Below are positions 9,959 to 17,007 of a DNA stretch of 42,183 bases, piece after piece (position 1 is the stretch's first letter; each line of letters starts with the position of its first letter). This DNA comes from Candidatus Competibacteraceae bacterium (GTDB lineage Bacteria; Pseudomonadota; Gammaproteobacteria; Competibacterales; Competibacteraceae): the NCBI GenBank assembly GCA_003989075.1, contig RXIX01000016.1:1-42183 (forward strand), given 5' to 3'. Below the pieces are notes generated by a model that had not been told where the DNA came from, ran no database searches, and saw only the letters and a program-made list of their open reading frames with translations. A program made the position numbers and the translations under genes.

Positions 9959-10363
9959 TCAGCGCTTGGCATCGCGCGCCTGGCGCAGCTCTTCGATGTG
10001 TACCTGCAAGGCATCGATCCGGCGCACCAACTCCTGCACATCGTCACGGCCGGGCACGCCCAAGCGCCCGAGCACCCGGGCCAGCCGCTCCTCAAACACC
10101 TGCTCAACCTTGTCCCAGGCATCGGCAACCGCGCCACGGGTTTCACCGGCCGATTCACGCACTTCTTCAAGCGCGGTACTGGCGCTCTGACGGGTGCGCT
10201 CCTCGATCTTTTCGCCTTCCTTGACCAGCGTATCGAACAGCCTGGCACCTTCGTCGCTGACCTTGGCGAATGCACCCAGCCCGGCCAGCCAGATCAGATG
10301 GGCGGATTCCTGAACCGATTGCGATAACTGGCTGTCGACGTTGCCTTTCACTTTCTTGACCAT
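9959..10363 (-). CDS. Phasin-like granule-associated protein (PhaI/PhaF type)
   Basis: This 134-aa protein has no membrane segment. Residues 1-60 (MVKKVKGN..., then LIWLAGLGAFAKVSDEGARLFDTLVKEG) match the PhaI/PhaF poly(hydroxyalkanoate) granule-associated family: an amphipathic helix followed by charged heptads. The C-terminal half (VEERLARVLGRLGVPGRDDVQEL-like, then IDALQVHIEEL) is a coiled coil for oligomerisation. The start at 10363 is supported by AGGGGAG eight bases upstream; the upstream in-frame ATG has no such site. In this wax-ester context it may coat neutral-lipid bodies rather than, or as well as, PHA granules. That reading is inference; the family assignment is firmer. Confidence 0.82.
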   Translation of the reverse strand: MVKKVKGNVDSQLSQSVQESAHLIWLAGLGAFAKVSDEGARLFDTLVKEGEKIEERTRQSASTALEEVRESAGETRGAVADAWDKVEQVFEERLARVLGRLGVPGRDDVQELVRRIDALQVHIEELRQARDAKR

Positions 10364-10472
10364 CTGCATCACTCCCCTGGAGATTCTGGACCGGTCCCGC
10401 GCAGGCACCGGTTTCACGATGTGAACAGCCTATGCGTAATTCCTAGAATAAACATCCTAAACCGCCAGCCGC

Positions 10473-11960
10473 TCAGGCTGCGGGACCGGCCAAGGCCTGC
10501 AGGGCGCGCTCGGCCTGTGCCGCATCGACCGCCTCGCCCCAGGGACTCATCAGCGTGATGAACAGCAGCTTCTCGAACTCGCCGGCAAAGCGCTTGATGA
10601 CTTCCTCCGGGTCGGCCACCAGTTTGGAATCGGCCACCAGACCAAAATGCACCCGGTCGTGATAGCTGAGAATGCTCACGCCCATGCCAATCGAACCGGA
10701 CTGCGGCACCCAGAACATCATCTCGGACAAGGGCGCGCCACCCAGGTAAAGCGGCTCGCGCGGCCCCGGTACATTGGTCATCACCGCCGAAGCCTTCCTG
10801 CTCAGCATCTCCAGCAGCACCTGCTGCAGGCGACTGGGGCCCATGCCCACCGTGCCCAGCAGCCCCAGCGCCAGCAACGGCTGGAACGATTCCTTCAGCT
10901 CGTTCATGCGCCGGCGCAGCTCGTACAGGCGTGCCACCGGGTTGGCAATGCCCACCGGCAGGGCCAGGAACACCAGCCCAAAGAAATTGCCCAGCCGTGC
11001 CGCCTTTTCCTTCGAGCGCAGGTTGACCGGGATCACGGCGCGAATCTGCAGATCGTCCGGCACCGGATCACCCTTTTCGATCAGATAGGCACGCAGCGCG
11101 CCGGCCACTGCAGTCAGCAGCACATCATTGACCGATCCCCCCAGAGCCTTGCCAACCGCCTTGACTTCAGCCAGCGACAGCGGCTCAGCCCAGGCGACAC
11201 GCTTGGACACGCCCAGTTCACCCTTGTAGCAGGTGCGCGAATCGTCGCTCATCAGCGCCAGACGGCCGATTTCCGCTGCCAGGCGGGCGCCGTTGCGGGC
11301 GTAATTGAGCGCGTGCGAGGGATGCAGCACCATATCGGCACCCTCCTCGACCAGATCGCGGCCCAGCTTGAGGGTGGTGTGCACCATCTTGTCTACCGGC
11401 TCGAAGAAGCGCTGGAACAGGCCGGCATCGGCGGCATGCTCAGCTTTTTCCGCCGGCGAGGGCGGCAGGGCGTCGGCGGCCGGATCGGTCAGCGACAGCA
11501 GCACATGAATCAGAGCGATGCCATCGGCGTAGCAGTGATGGATGCGCAGGATCAGGGCGCTGCCACCCTGATAATCCTCGATCAGGTGGAATTGCCACAT
11601 CGGCTTGGAGAAATCCAGCGGCGTGCTCATCAGGTCGCTGGCCAGATGCTGCAACTCAACCTTATCGGCGCGGCCGGGCAGTGCGGTACGCAGCACATGC
11701 CGGCCGATGTCGAAATGCGGATCGTTCTCCCAGAACGCACCCGTGGCCTTTTGCACTGCCCGCTGGGTAAAGCGCCGATATTTGAGAAATCGGCTCTCGA
11801 CGACCTCCTTGAGGCGTGCATAGGCCAGCGGCTGATCGAAGATCATGACACCGGTGATCATCATCAGGTTGGTCGGGCGCTCCATGCGCAACCAGGCGGT
11901 ATCGATACCGGAAATGCGCTCGCTGTCTTTTTTGCTGGGCATGAGAAAATCCAGGATCAT
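10473..11960 (-). CDS. Wax ester synthase / diacylglycerol acyltransferase (WS/DGAT)
   Basis: This 495-aa bifunctional acyltransferase joins acyl-CoA to a fatty alcohol (wax ester) or to diacylglycerol (triacylglycerol). The active-site motif is HHCYADG at residues 141-147, with catalytic H142. A PLW-like FSKPMWQFHL lies at 117-126. The family block GGSVNDVLLTAVAGALRAYL contains the conserved ND pair, and VTNVPGPREPLYLGG is the C-terminal signature. The N-terminus (ISGIDTAWLRMERP) is also typical. ATG 11960 overlaps the stop of a short upstream ORF (ATGA) and lacks a clear ribosome-binding site, so translational coupling is possible. It is the committed neutral-lipid enzyme of the locus. Confidence 0.96.
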   Translation of the reverse strand: MILDFLMPSKKDSERISGIDTAWLRMERPTNLMMITGVMIFDQPLAYARLKEVVESRFLKYRRFTQRAVQKATGAFWENDPHFDIGRHVLRTALPGRADKVELQHLASDLMSTPLDFSKPMWQFHLIEDYQGGSALILRIHHCYADGIALIHVLLSLTDPAADALPPSPAEKAEHAADAGLFQRFFEPVDKMVHTTLKLGRDLVEEGADMVLHPSHALNYARNGARLAAEIGRLALMSDDSRTCYKGELGVSKRVAWAEPLSLAEVKAVGKALGGSVNDVLLTAVAGALRAYLIEKGDPVPDDLQIRAVIPVNLRSKEKAARLGNFFGLVFLALPVGIANPVARLYELRRRMNELKESFQPLLALGLLGTVGMGPSRLQQVLLEMLSRKASAVMTNVPGPREPLYLGGAPLSEMMFWVPQSGSIGMGVSILSYHDRVHFGLVADSKLVADPEEVIKRFAGEFEKLLFITLMSPWGEAVDAAQAERALQALAGPAA

Positions 11961-12085
11961 GGCGAAGAAACACCGGCGGTCAGGGCGCGATCCGGGTCAC
12001 GACGCTCGGTGCAACACCGGGCCGCAGCGGCGGACAGGGACAGGATAAGTGCTGGCAACAGCTTTATTTTTATCGCAACCCGCAT
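11957..12085 (-). CDS. Possible 42-aa leader peptide ORF coupled to WS/DGAT
   Basis: ATG 12085 on the minus strand opens a 42-codon frame whose TGA overlaps the WS/DGAT ATG in an ATGA. The product has a signal-peptide-like N-terminus: basic residues (MRVAIKIK), a hydrophobic stretch (LLPALILSLSAAAA), then a polar tail (RCCTERRDPD). There is no good ribosome-binding site and the ORF is short. It could be a genuine small exported peptide, a coupling leader for WS/DGAT, or chance. Confidence 0.35.
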   Translation of the reverse strand: MRVAIKIKLLPALILSLSAAAARCCTERRDPDRALTAGVSSP

Positions 12086-12212
12086 GATCGCGCATTCTAG
12101 GGAGGCAGGCGGGCATGGGCTTTGACGAATTGGCCGATGGCCGTAACGCATCGCGCGGATGCACCCCGGACGGCGGTCATAGCCACTACATGCAATCACG
12201 CCCACGCTGGTT

Positions 12213-12241
12213 TTGACTAAGCTTGTTAAACTCATTTATCC
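12213..12241 (+). promoter_or_regulatory. Candidate promoter for the acyl-CoA-binding protein gene
   Basis: TTGACT (12213-12218) and TTATCC (12236-12241) are 17 bp apart, about 50 bp before the start at 12294. The -35 is strong and the -10 is poor. The rest of the 11961-12293 gap between divergent WS/DGAT and this gene holds only the short leader ORF. Confidence 0.4.
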
Positions 12242-12293
12242 GCGCGGCCACCTGCTTTCCGGTCGCGCTCCATACCACCCGAGAGTATCCGCC

Positions 12294-12554
12294 ATGTCCG
12301 ATCTAGCGACCCGTTTCCAGGCTGCCCAGGACGACAGCAAGAAGCTCAGCAAGCGGCCCGATAACGACACCCTGCTCAGTCTGTACGCGCACTTCAAACA
12401 GGGCTCGGCGGGCGATGTCGAAGGCAAGCGCCCCGGCTTTACTGATCTGGTCGGCCGCGCCAAGTATGACGCCTGGGCCAAGCTCAAGGGCATGCCTCAG
12501 GAAACCGCCATGCAGGCCTACATCGACCTGGTCGAGTCACTCAAGGGCGCCTGA
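12294..12554 (+). CDS. Acyl-CoA-binding protein (ACBP)
   Basis: This 86-aa cytosolic protein has the full ACBP four-helix pattern: LATRFQAAQDDSKKL, then LSLYAHFKQGSAGDV, KRPGFTDLVGRAKYDAWAKL and MQAYIDLVESLK. The ligand-contact residues typical of the family (Tyr in LLSLYAHFKQ, Lys in GRAKYDAW) are present. It binds long-chain acyl-CoA, protecting and delivering it to enzymes. The start at 12294 follows a GAGAGTATCCGCC stretch; longer in-frame starts fall in the promoter region. It lies between the WS/DGAT and acyl-CoA reductase genes, fitting a role in handing acyl-CoA to both. Its 3' end overlaps the convergent membrane-protein gene by 14 bp. Confidence 0.95.
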   Translation: MSDLATRFQAAQDDSKKLSKRPDNDTLLSLYAHFKQGSAGDVEGKRPGFTDLVGRAKYDAWAKLKGMPQETAMQAYIDLVESLKGA

Positions 12555-12978
12555 GATCATCCCCGTGCACCGGTGCGTCCGTTCCGTCCGGGCGCGCCGG
12601 GCGCAGCAGATTTAAGCCGCTTTCCACCAATGATGAACCGGTACGCACTACTTTGCGGGCCGTACGGTCGAGCAGTTCGGCCGCGTTTGTCACCGTCAGC
12701 GCCTCGATGAAACCCTTGCGTACCTCTTCGCGGAATGCCGGCAGACTCTCTATCGCCGCCTCCCGGAAACCCGCTACCAGTTCCGCCCGCACCTGGGGCA
12801 GCATTTCAACCGCTGCCGCATCCGCACCTGCCTTCACCCGCGCTTCCAGCGCCATGCTCATGGCCTCCAGTCGCGGCAGCAGCCAATGCCGCAGCAGCAA
12901 TCCACCCAGCAGCAGGGTCAACAGGCTCGACGCCAGCGCGGTCGCGACGACCAGGATCAACAACTGCGCACCACTCAT
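12541..12978 (-). CDS. Membrane-anchored helical protein of unknown function
   Basis: This 145-aa protein is not assigned to a family. One strong N-terminal membrane segment (about residues 5-31: LLILVVATALASSLLTLLLG and following LLL) is followed by amphipathic helices (about 35-110) with alternating Ala/Leu and Glu/Arg. A polar Pro/Asp-rich tail ends the protein. It could anchor to the inner membrane with a cytosolic helical domain, or insert into a lipid-body surface. It lies between ACBP and the acyl-CoA reductase, convergent with ACBP and divergent from the reductase. A lipid-linked role is only suggested by position. Confidence 0.7.
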   Translation of the reverse strand: MSGAQLLILVVATALASSLLTLLLGGLLLRHWLLPRLEAMSMALEARVKAGADAAAVEMLPQVRAELVAGFREAAIESLPAFREEVRKGFIEALTVTNAAELLDRTARKVVRTGSSLVESGLNLLRPARPDGTDAPVHGDDLRRP

Positions 12979-13052
12979 TGATTGCCGTCCCCTCTGCCCA
13001 CGCGCGGGCCACTCTGCTACCGGTTAGGAAAAGATTTCCTGCCACCCGAAAC

Positions 13053-13058
13053 TATAAT
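13053..13058 (+). promoter_or_regulatory. -10 element (TATAAT) upstream of acyl-CoA reductase
   Basis: A perfect TATAAT sits 81 bases before ATG 13139 in the 160-bp gap between divergent genes. No good -35 is found 16-18 bp upstream (AAGATT at 16 bp is weak), so an activator may be needed. The transcript would carry a leader of roughly 75 bases. Confidence 0.45.
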
Positions 13059-13138
13059 AGTGCCTTGTCCGTGCCTGACCACTACAACACTGCTCAAACA
13101 CCGCTCAAGCACCACCCAAGCCAGGAGTCCTGTTCACC

Positions 13139-15124
13139 ATGAATTACTTCATCACCGGAGCCTCGGGGTTCATCGGTCGCCGCCTCGTCGAAAAACTGCT
13201 CCAGCGCCCTGACAGCACGGTCTATTACCTGATTCTGGAGCGCGAACTGCCCCTGGTGGAGACCCTGCATAAACGCTGGGGCGCTGCCGCTGCGCGCACC
13301 GTGCCGATCATCGGTGATCTGACCCAGGCCCGGCTTGGCGTATCCGAGGCCGATCTGGCCCGGCTCAAGGGCAACATCGACCACCTGTTCCACCTGGCGG
13401 CGATCTACGACCTGAAGGCCAGTGCCGAGATTCAGGAAAAGGTCAATATCCAGGGCACCCGCAATGTCGTTGCCTTCGCCGAAGCGGTTGAGGTTGGCTG
13501 CTTCCACCTGACCAGCTCCATCGCCGCCGCCGGCCTGTATGAAGGTGTGTTTCGCGAGGACATGTTCGACGAGGCCGAGGAACTCGATAACCCCTACTAC
13601 CGCACCAAGCACGAGTCGGAAGGCATCGTTCGTCGCGAATGCACCCGGCCCTGGCGCGTCTATCGTCCCGGCGCGGTGGTCGGCGATTCGCGCACCGGCG
13701 AGATGGACAAGATCGACGGCCCCTATTATTTCTTCAAGCTGATCCAGAAGATGCGCAACCTGCTGCCACCCTGGATGCCGATGGTCGGCATCGAGGGCGG
13801 CCGGCTGAACCTGGTGCCGGTCAACTTCATCGTTGACGCCATGGATCATATCGCCCATCTCGACGGCCTTGATGGCCAGTGCTTCCACCTGGTCGATCCC
13901 CACCCGCACCGGATTGGCGATATTCTCAACCTGTTTGCCCATGCCGCGCACGCACCGCAGATGAGCCTGCGGGTCAACGCGCTGATGTTTGCCTTTGTAC
14001 CATCGGTGATCAAGACCGGTCTGGCGCACTTCAAGCCGGCGCGGCGCATCAAGGATCAGATCCTCAAGGATCTGGGCATTCCCCAGGACGTGCTCGGCCT
14101 GATCAACTACCCGACCCGCTTTGATTGCCGCGAGACCCTCAAGGCGCTCAAGGGCACCGACATCAGCGTGCCACCGCTGGAAACCTACGCCGCGAAGCTG
14201 TGGGATTACTGGGAGCGCAACCTCGACCCCGATCTGTTCGTCGATCGCAGCCTGAGCGGCGCGATCAAGGGCAAGGTGGTGATGATCACCGGCGCATCCG
14301 CGGGCATTGGCAAGGCCGCCGCGCTCAAGATCGGCGAGGCCGGCGCCAAGACCATCATCATCGCCCGCACCGAGGAAAAGCTGCTGGAGACCCAGCAGGA
14401 AATCGCAGCGCGTGGCGGTCAGGCCTTCATCTACACCGCCGATGTCTCCGATATCGCCTCCTGTGACGCATTGGTGCGGCGGGTCCTGGATGATCATGGC
14501 GGCGTCGATATCCTGATCAACAACGCCGGGCGTTCGATTCGCCGCGCGATTGAAAACTCGCTGGATCGCTTCCACGACTACGAACGCACCATGCAGCTCA
14601 ACTATTTTGGTGCGCTGCGGCTGATCATGGGCTTCATCCCCAGCATGCTGCAGAAAAAGCGCGGTCACATCATCAACATCTCGTCGATTGGTGTGCTCAG
14701 CAACGCACCGCGCTTTTCGGCCTATGTTGCCTCCAAGGCAGCACTGGATGCCTTCTCACGCTGCGCGGTGGCCGAGTTCTCCGACAGCGGCATCGAGTTC
14801 ACCACCATCAATATGCCGCTGGTGCGCACCGAGATGATCGCGCCGACCAAGATCTATCAGCATGTGCCGACCCTCAGCCCCGAGGAAGCCGCTGATCTGA
14901 TCGTGCAGGCGATCATCTACAAGCCCGAGCGTATCGCCACACGGATCGGCATCTTCGCCCAGGTGCTGCATGCCGTAGCGCCGAAGATCTACGCTGTCAT
15001 CATGAACACCGCCTTCCGTCTGTTCCCGGAATCGTCGGCGGCCAAGAAAGGGCATCAGGGCGATCAGGAGCCGTCGCTGGAGCAGATTTCCTTTGCCCAA
15101 TTCACCCGGGGCATCTACTGGTGA
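13139..15124 (+). CDS. Two-domain fatty acyl-CoA reductase (acyl-CoA to fatty alcohol)
   Basis: This 661-aa protein has two Rossmann reductase domains. The N-terminal extended-SDR half has TGASGFIG (residues 6-13) and the Y153-x3-K157 pair in YRTKHESE context, as in thioester (acyl-CoA) reductases. The C-terminal classical-SDR half has TGASAGIG (about 382-389), NNAGRS, an ISS serine and Y529-x3-K533. Length, domain order and the terminal RGIYW closely match, from memory, the Marinobacter-type reductase that takes acyl-CoA through aldehyde to primary alcohol with NADPH. It supplies the alcohol for WS/DGAT. An AGGAG precedes ATG 13139. The alternative, an SDR fusion of other specificity, is less likely given the neighbours. 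Confidence 0.92.
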   Translation: MNYFITGASGFIGRRLVEKLLQRPDSTVYYLILERELPLVETLHKRWGAAAARTVPIIGDLTQARLGVSEADLARLKGNIDHLFHLAAIYDLKASAEIQEKVNIQGTRNVVAFAEAVEVGCFHLTSSIAAAGLYEGVFREDMFDEAEELDNPYYRTKHESEGIVRRECTRPWRVYRPGAVVGDSRTGEMDKIDGPYYFFKLIQKMRNLLPPWMPMVGIEGGRLNLVPVNFIVDAMDHIAHLDGLDGQCFHLVDPHPHRIGDILNLFAHAAHAPQMSLRVNALMFAFVPSVIKTGLAHFKPARRIKDQILKDLGIPQDVLGLINYPTRFDCRETLKALKGTDISVPPLETYAAKLWDYWERNLDPDLFVDRSLSGAIKGKVVMITGASAGIGKAAALKIGEAGAKTIIIARTEEKLLETQQEIAARGGQAFIYTADVSDIASCDALVRRVLDDHGGVDILINNAGRSIRRAIENSLDRFHDYERTMQLNYFGALRLIMGFIPSMLQKKRGHIINISSIGVLSNAPRFSAYVASKAALDAFSRCAVAEFSDSGIEFTTINMPLVRTEMIAPTKIYQHVPTLSPEEAADLIVQAIIYKPERIATRIGIFAQVLHAVAPKIYAVIMNTAFRLFPESSAAKKGHQGDQEPSLEQISFAQFTRGIYW

Positions 15125-15141
15125 AGACAGCACGCCGGCGC

Positions 15142-15147
15142 TAGACT
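15142..15147 (+). promoter_or_regulatory. Possible -10 element for the peroxiredoxin gene
   Basis: TAGACT in GGCGCTAGACTG has a weak TGGTGA 17 bp upstream. It resembles the GGCTA-x-ACT boxes before other genes in this window. It lies just past the reductase stop. Confidence 0.3.
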
Positions 15148-15228
15148 GCGCGACCGCGCCGGTGTGAGCATTTCGCGCCGCGCGCGGTCAAAGTGTTTCG
15201 GCACGGTCCAGCCGCGCTTCCTACCTGC

Positions 15229-15261
15229 CAAGGCGGTTTCCGGCCTCCGGAAACCGCCTTG
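15229..15261. repeat. Perfect 15-bp inverted repeat with 3-base loop
   Basis: CAAGGCGGTTTCCGG (15229-15243) and its exact complement CCGGAAACCGCCTTG (15247-15261) flank CCT. This very stable hairpin lies 104 bases after the acyl-CoA reductase stop and 46 bases before the peroxiredoxin start. There is no U-run on either side, so it is not a standard intrinsic terminator. It could block 3' decay, act as an attenuator or bind a protein. Confidence 0.9.
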
Positions 15262-15307
15262 CAATTCTCAAGAAACCCTAAAAAACCCGATCCGCGAGAT
15301 TACCCCC

Positions 15308-15772
15308 ATGAAACTCAAAGTTGGCGACGCTGCCCCCTTATTCACCGCGACCACCACCGACGGCAGTACCATCCGCCTGGGCGACTACCTGGGTACCAAG
15401 CTGGTGATATATTTCTACCCGATGGACGATACTCCGGGTTGCACCAAGCAGGCCTGCTCGCTGCGCGATCACAACCAGGAGATCCGCGACAAGGGCGCTG
15501 CCATCCTCGGTGTCTCCACCCAGGACACCAGCAGCCACCAGCGTTTCACCGAGAAATACCAGCTCAATTTCCCGCTGATTGCCGACACCGACGGCGCCAT
15601 CAGCCGCGCCTATGGCGCCATTGGCAGCGGCGGCCTGATGGGCGCAGCCATGAGCCTGCTCGGTGTCGCCAACCGCATCACCTTCATCATCGATGAAAAC
15701 GGCCACATCGCGCACATCATCGACAAGCCCGACTGCGCCAACCATGCCGAGGAAGTGCTGCAACTGCTATAG
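15308..15772 (+). CDS. bcp: Peroxiredoxin, BCP/PrxQ type
   Basis: This 154-aa thiol peroxidase reduces hydrogen peroxide and organic (including lipid) hydroperoxides using thioredoxin. The peroxidatic C45 and resolving C50 lie in TPGCTKQAC, the five-residue spacing of atypical two-Cys BCP/PrxQ proteins. The fold markers GDAAPLFTATTTDG, YFYPMDD and FPLIADTDG are present. The start at 15308 is where homologues begin; codons upstream lie in the hairpin region. The GGLMGAAMSLLG insert near residue 103-114 is glycine- and methionine-rich. It follows the lipid locus on the same strand and might protect acyl lipids, though BCP genes occur in many contexts. Confidence 0.95.
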   Translation: MKLKVGDAAPLFTATTTDGSTIRLGDYLGTKLVIYFYPMDDTPGCTKQACSLRDHNQEIRDKGAAILGVSTQDTSSHQRFTEKYQLNFPLIADTDGAISRAYGAIGSGGLMGAAMSLLGVANRITFIIDENGHIAHIIDKPDCANHAEEVLQLL

Positions 15773-15814
15773 GGCATTCCAGTCTTTTTGGCGTCACCGG
15801 ATGCCACAACCGGC

Positions 15815-15820
15815 TACACT
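15815..15820 (+). promoter_or_regulatory. Possible -10 element upstream of PP2C gene
   Basis: TACACT in CCGGCTACACTTC lies in the 335-bp gap (15773-16107) before the phosphatase. No good -35 is found at 16-18 bp. The rest of the gap holds low-complexity GC-rich sequence and no convincing gene, repeat or terminator. Confidence 0.25.
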
Positions 15821-16107
15821 TCAAGTCTGGATCGTCTACCCGGAAGCGGCGCTACCCTCCATAATGAGACCCGCCGCGCGGTTGCCGCCCCCGCCTCGCT
15901 TTGCTCCTGGCTTGCCGGGCAAGCGGCCACCGCTCTCGACTTGACCGCCTTTCGCCGAGGAGACCTGCATGCCCGGGCGCTCTGCCTGCCACGCCGACCC
16001 TGACAATCCGTGGACGCGCCTGCGAATGGCCACGCTGCCCACGCCAGCCGATACAGCCGCGCACCCGCTGCTCGCAAACCCCGTCATCCCCACCGCTGCC
16101 CGGAGAG

Positions 16108-16944
16108 ATGCCCGTGAGCACCGGTGATCCGCATAGCCCCATCGTCTGGCACAGCGGTGCCGCCAGTCAGCTCGGCGGACGCCATGAGCAGCAGGACCGC
16201 TGGGGCCTGTTTCCCCTGCCGGCCCAGGGTGGTCTACTGGCCGTGGTCGCCGATGGCATGGGCGGTCACCTCGATGGAGCCCTGGGCGCACAGATCATCC
16301 TCGATACTGTCCGCGACTTCACCAGCCGCAGCGATTGCCCGCTGTGCGCTACGCCGATGGCCGCCCTGGAACAGCTCTGCCAGCAGATGCATGCCGCCAT
16401 CAACCAGCGCTCGGAATCGGCGCGCAGCACCATCGTCATGGCCTGGCTCAGTGGCCGGCAGGTCTGGTGGCTCAATATCGGTGACAGCCGGCTTTATCAT
16501 TTTCGCAACGGCCAGCGGCTGATGCGCACCCGCGATCACTCGGCCGTGCAGCTGCTCATGGATCTGGGGGAAATCGACGAGGCGCAAATGGCCACGCACC
16601 CGGCGCAGAACCGGTTGTATCGCTGCCTGGGTGGCGAGGATATGCCCAAACCCGATACCGGCCATTTCACGACCGAACCCGGCGACCTGCTGGTGCTGTG
16701 CTCGGATGGCATCTGGGAACACATCCGCGAAAACGAGTACTGGGACGCAGCGCAGCACCCCGATCTGGACAGCGCCGCCCACCTGCTGGCCGAGCAGGCC
16801 GTGCACCGCGGCGGTACCGAGGCTGACAACGCCACCCTGGTCCTGCTGCGCGCTGCCGGGCCGAATAAGCCGGCTGCCACGACACCCTGGTGGCAACAGC
16901 TGGGTGCAGCCTGGACGGCACTGCTGGGGCGTGGACGCCGCTAG
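16108..16944 (+). CDS. PP2C-family Ser/Thr protein phosphatase
   Basis: This protein of about 278 aa is a metal-dependent cytosolic phosphatase. Motifs in order: GGRHEQQDRW with D30, VVADGMGGHLDG with metal ligand D49, NIGDSRLYHF, TRDHSA, LCSDGIWEHI with a metal-binding Asp, and EADNATLVLL with the final DN. There is no membrane segment. The start is ATG 16108 or GTG 16114; the GGAG spacing favours 16114, two codons downstream. A long upstream extension is open but low-complexity and unlike a protein. It precedes the membrane Ser/Thr kinase by 63 bp on the same strand, so the two probably form a phosphorylation/dephosphorylation pair. Confidence 0.93.
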   Translation: MPVSTGDPHSPIVWHSGAASQLGGRHEQQDRWGLFPLPAQGGLLAVVADGMGGHLDGALGAQIILDTVRDFTSRSDCPLCATPMAALEQLCQQMHAAINQRSESARSTIVMAWLSGRQVWWLNIGDSRLYHFRNGQRLMRTRDHSAVQLLMDLGEIDEAQMATHPAQNRLYRCLGGEDMPKPDTGHFTTEPGDLLVLCSDGIWEHIRENEYWDAAQHPDLDSAAHLLAEQAVHRGGTEADNATLVLLRAAGPNKPAATTPWWQQLGAAWTALLGRGRR

Positions 16945-17007
16945 CGCTACCCCGTGATCCTGAACTGCCAATGCTCCGCGACACCGGGAATGCCATAGGG
17001 AAGCCCG

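Noticed and set aside
10647..12125. 492-codon open frame on the plus strand
   Set aside because: It is antisense to WS/DGAT, rich in Gln/His/Arg and without a domain.
12114..12215. Short plus-strand ORF before ACBP
   Set aside because: It has no ribosome-binding site and no membrane or domain pattern, and overlaps the candidate ACBP promoter.
13094..14668. 524-codon open frame on the minus strand
   Set aside because: It is antisense to the acyl-CoA reductase, with no recognisable domain or ribosome-binding site. It is explained by codon bias.
15901..16107. In-frame N-terminal extension of the PP2C protein
   Set aside because: The added segment is Pro/Arg/Cys-rich and unlike phosphatase N-termini. 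A better start with a ribosome-binding site lies at 16108-16114.
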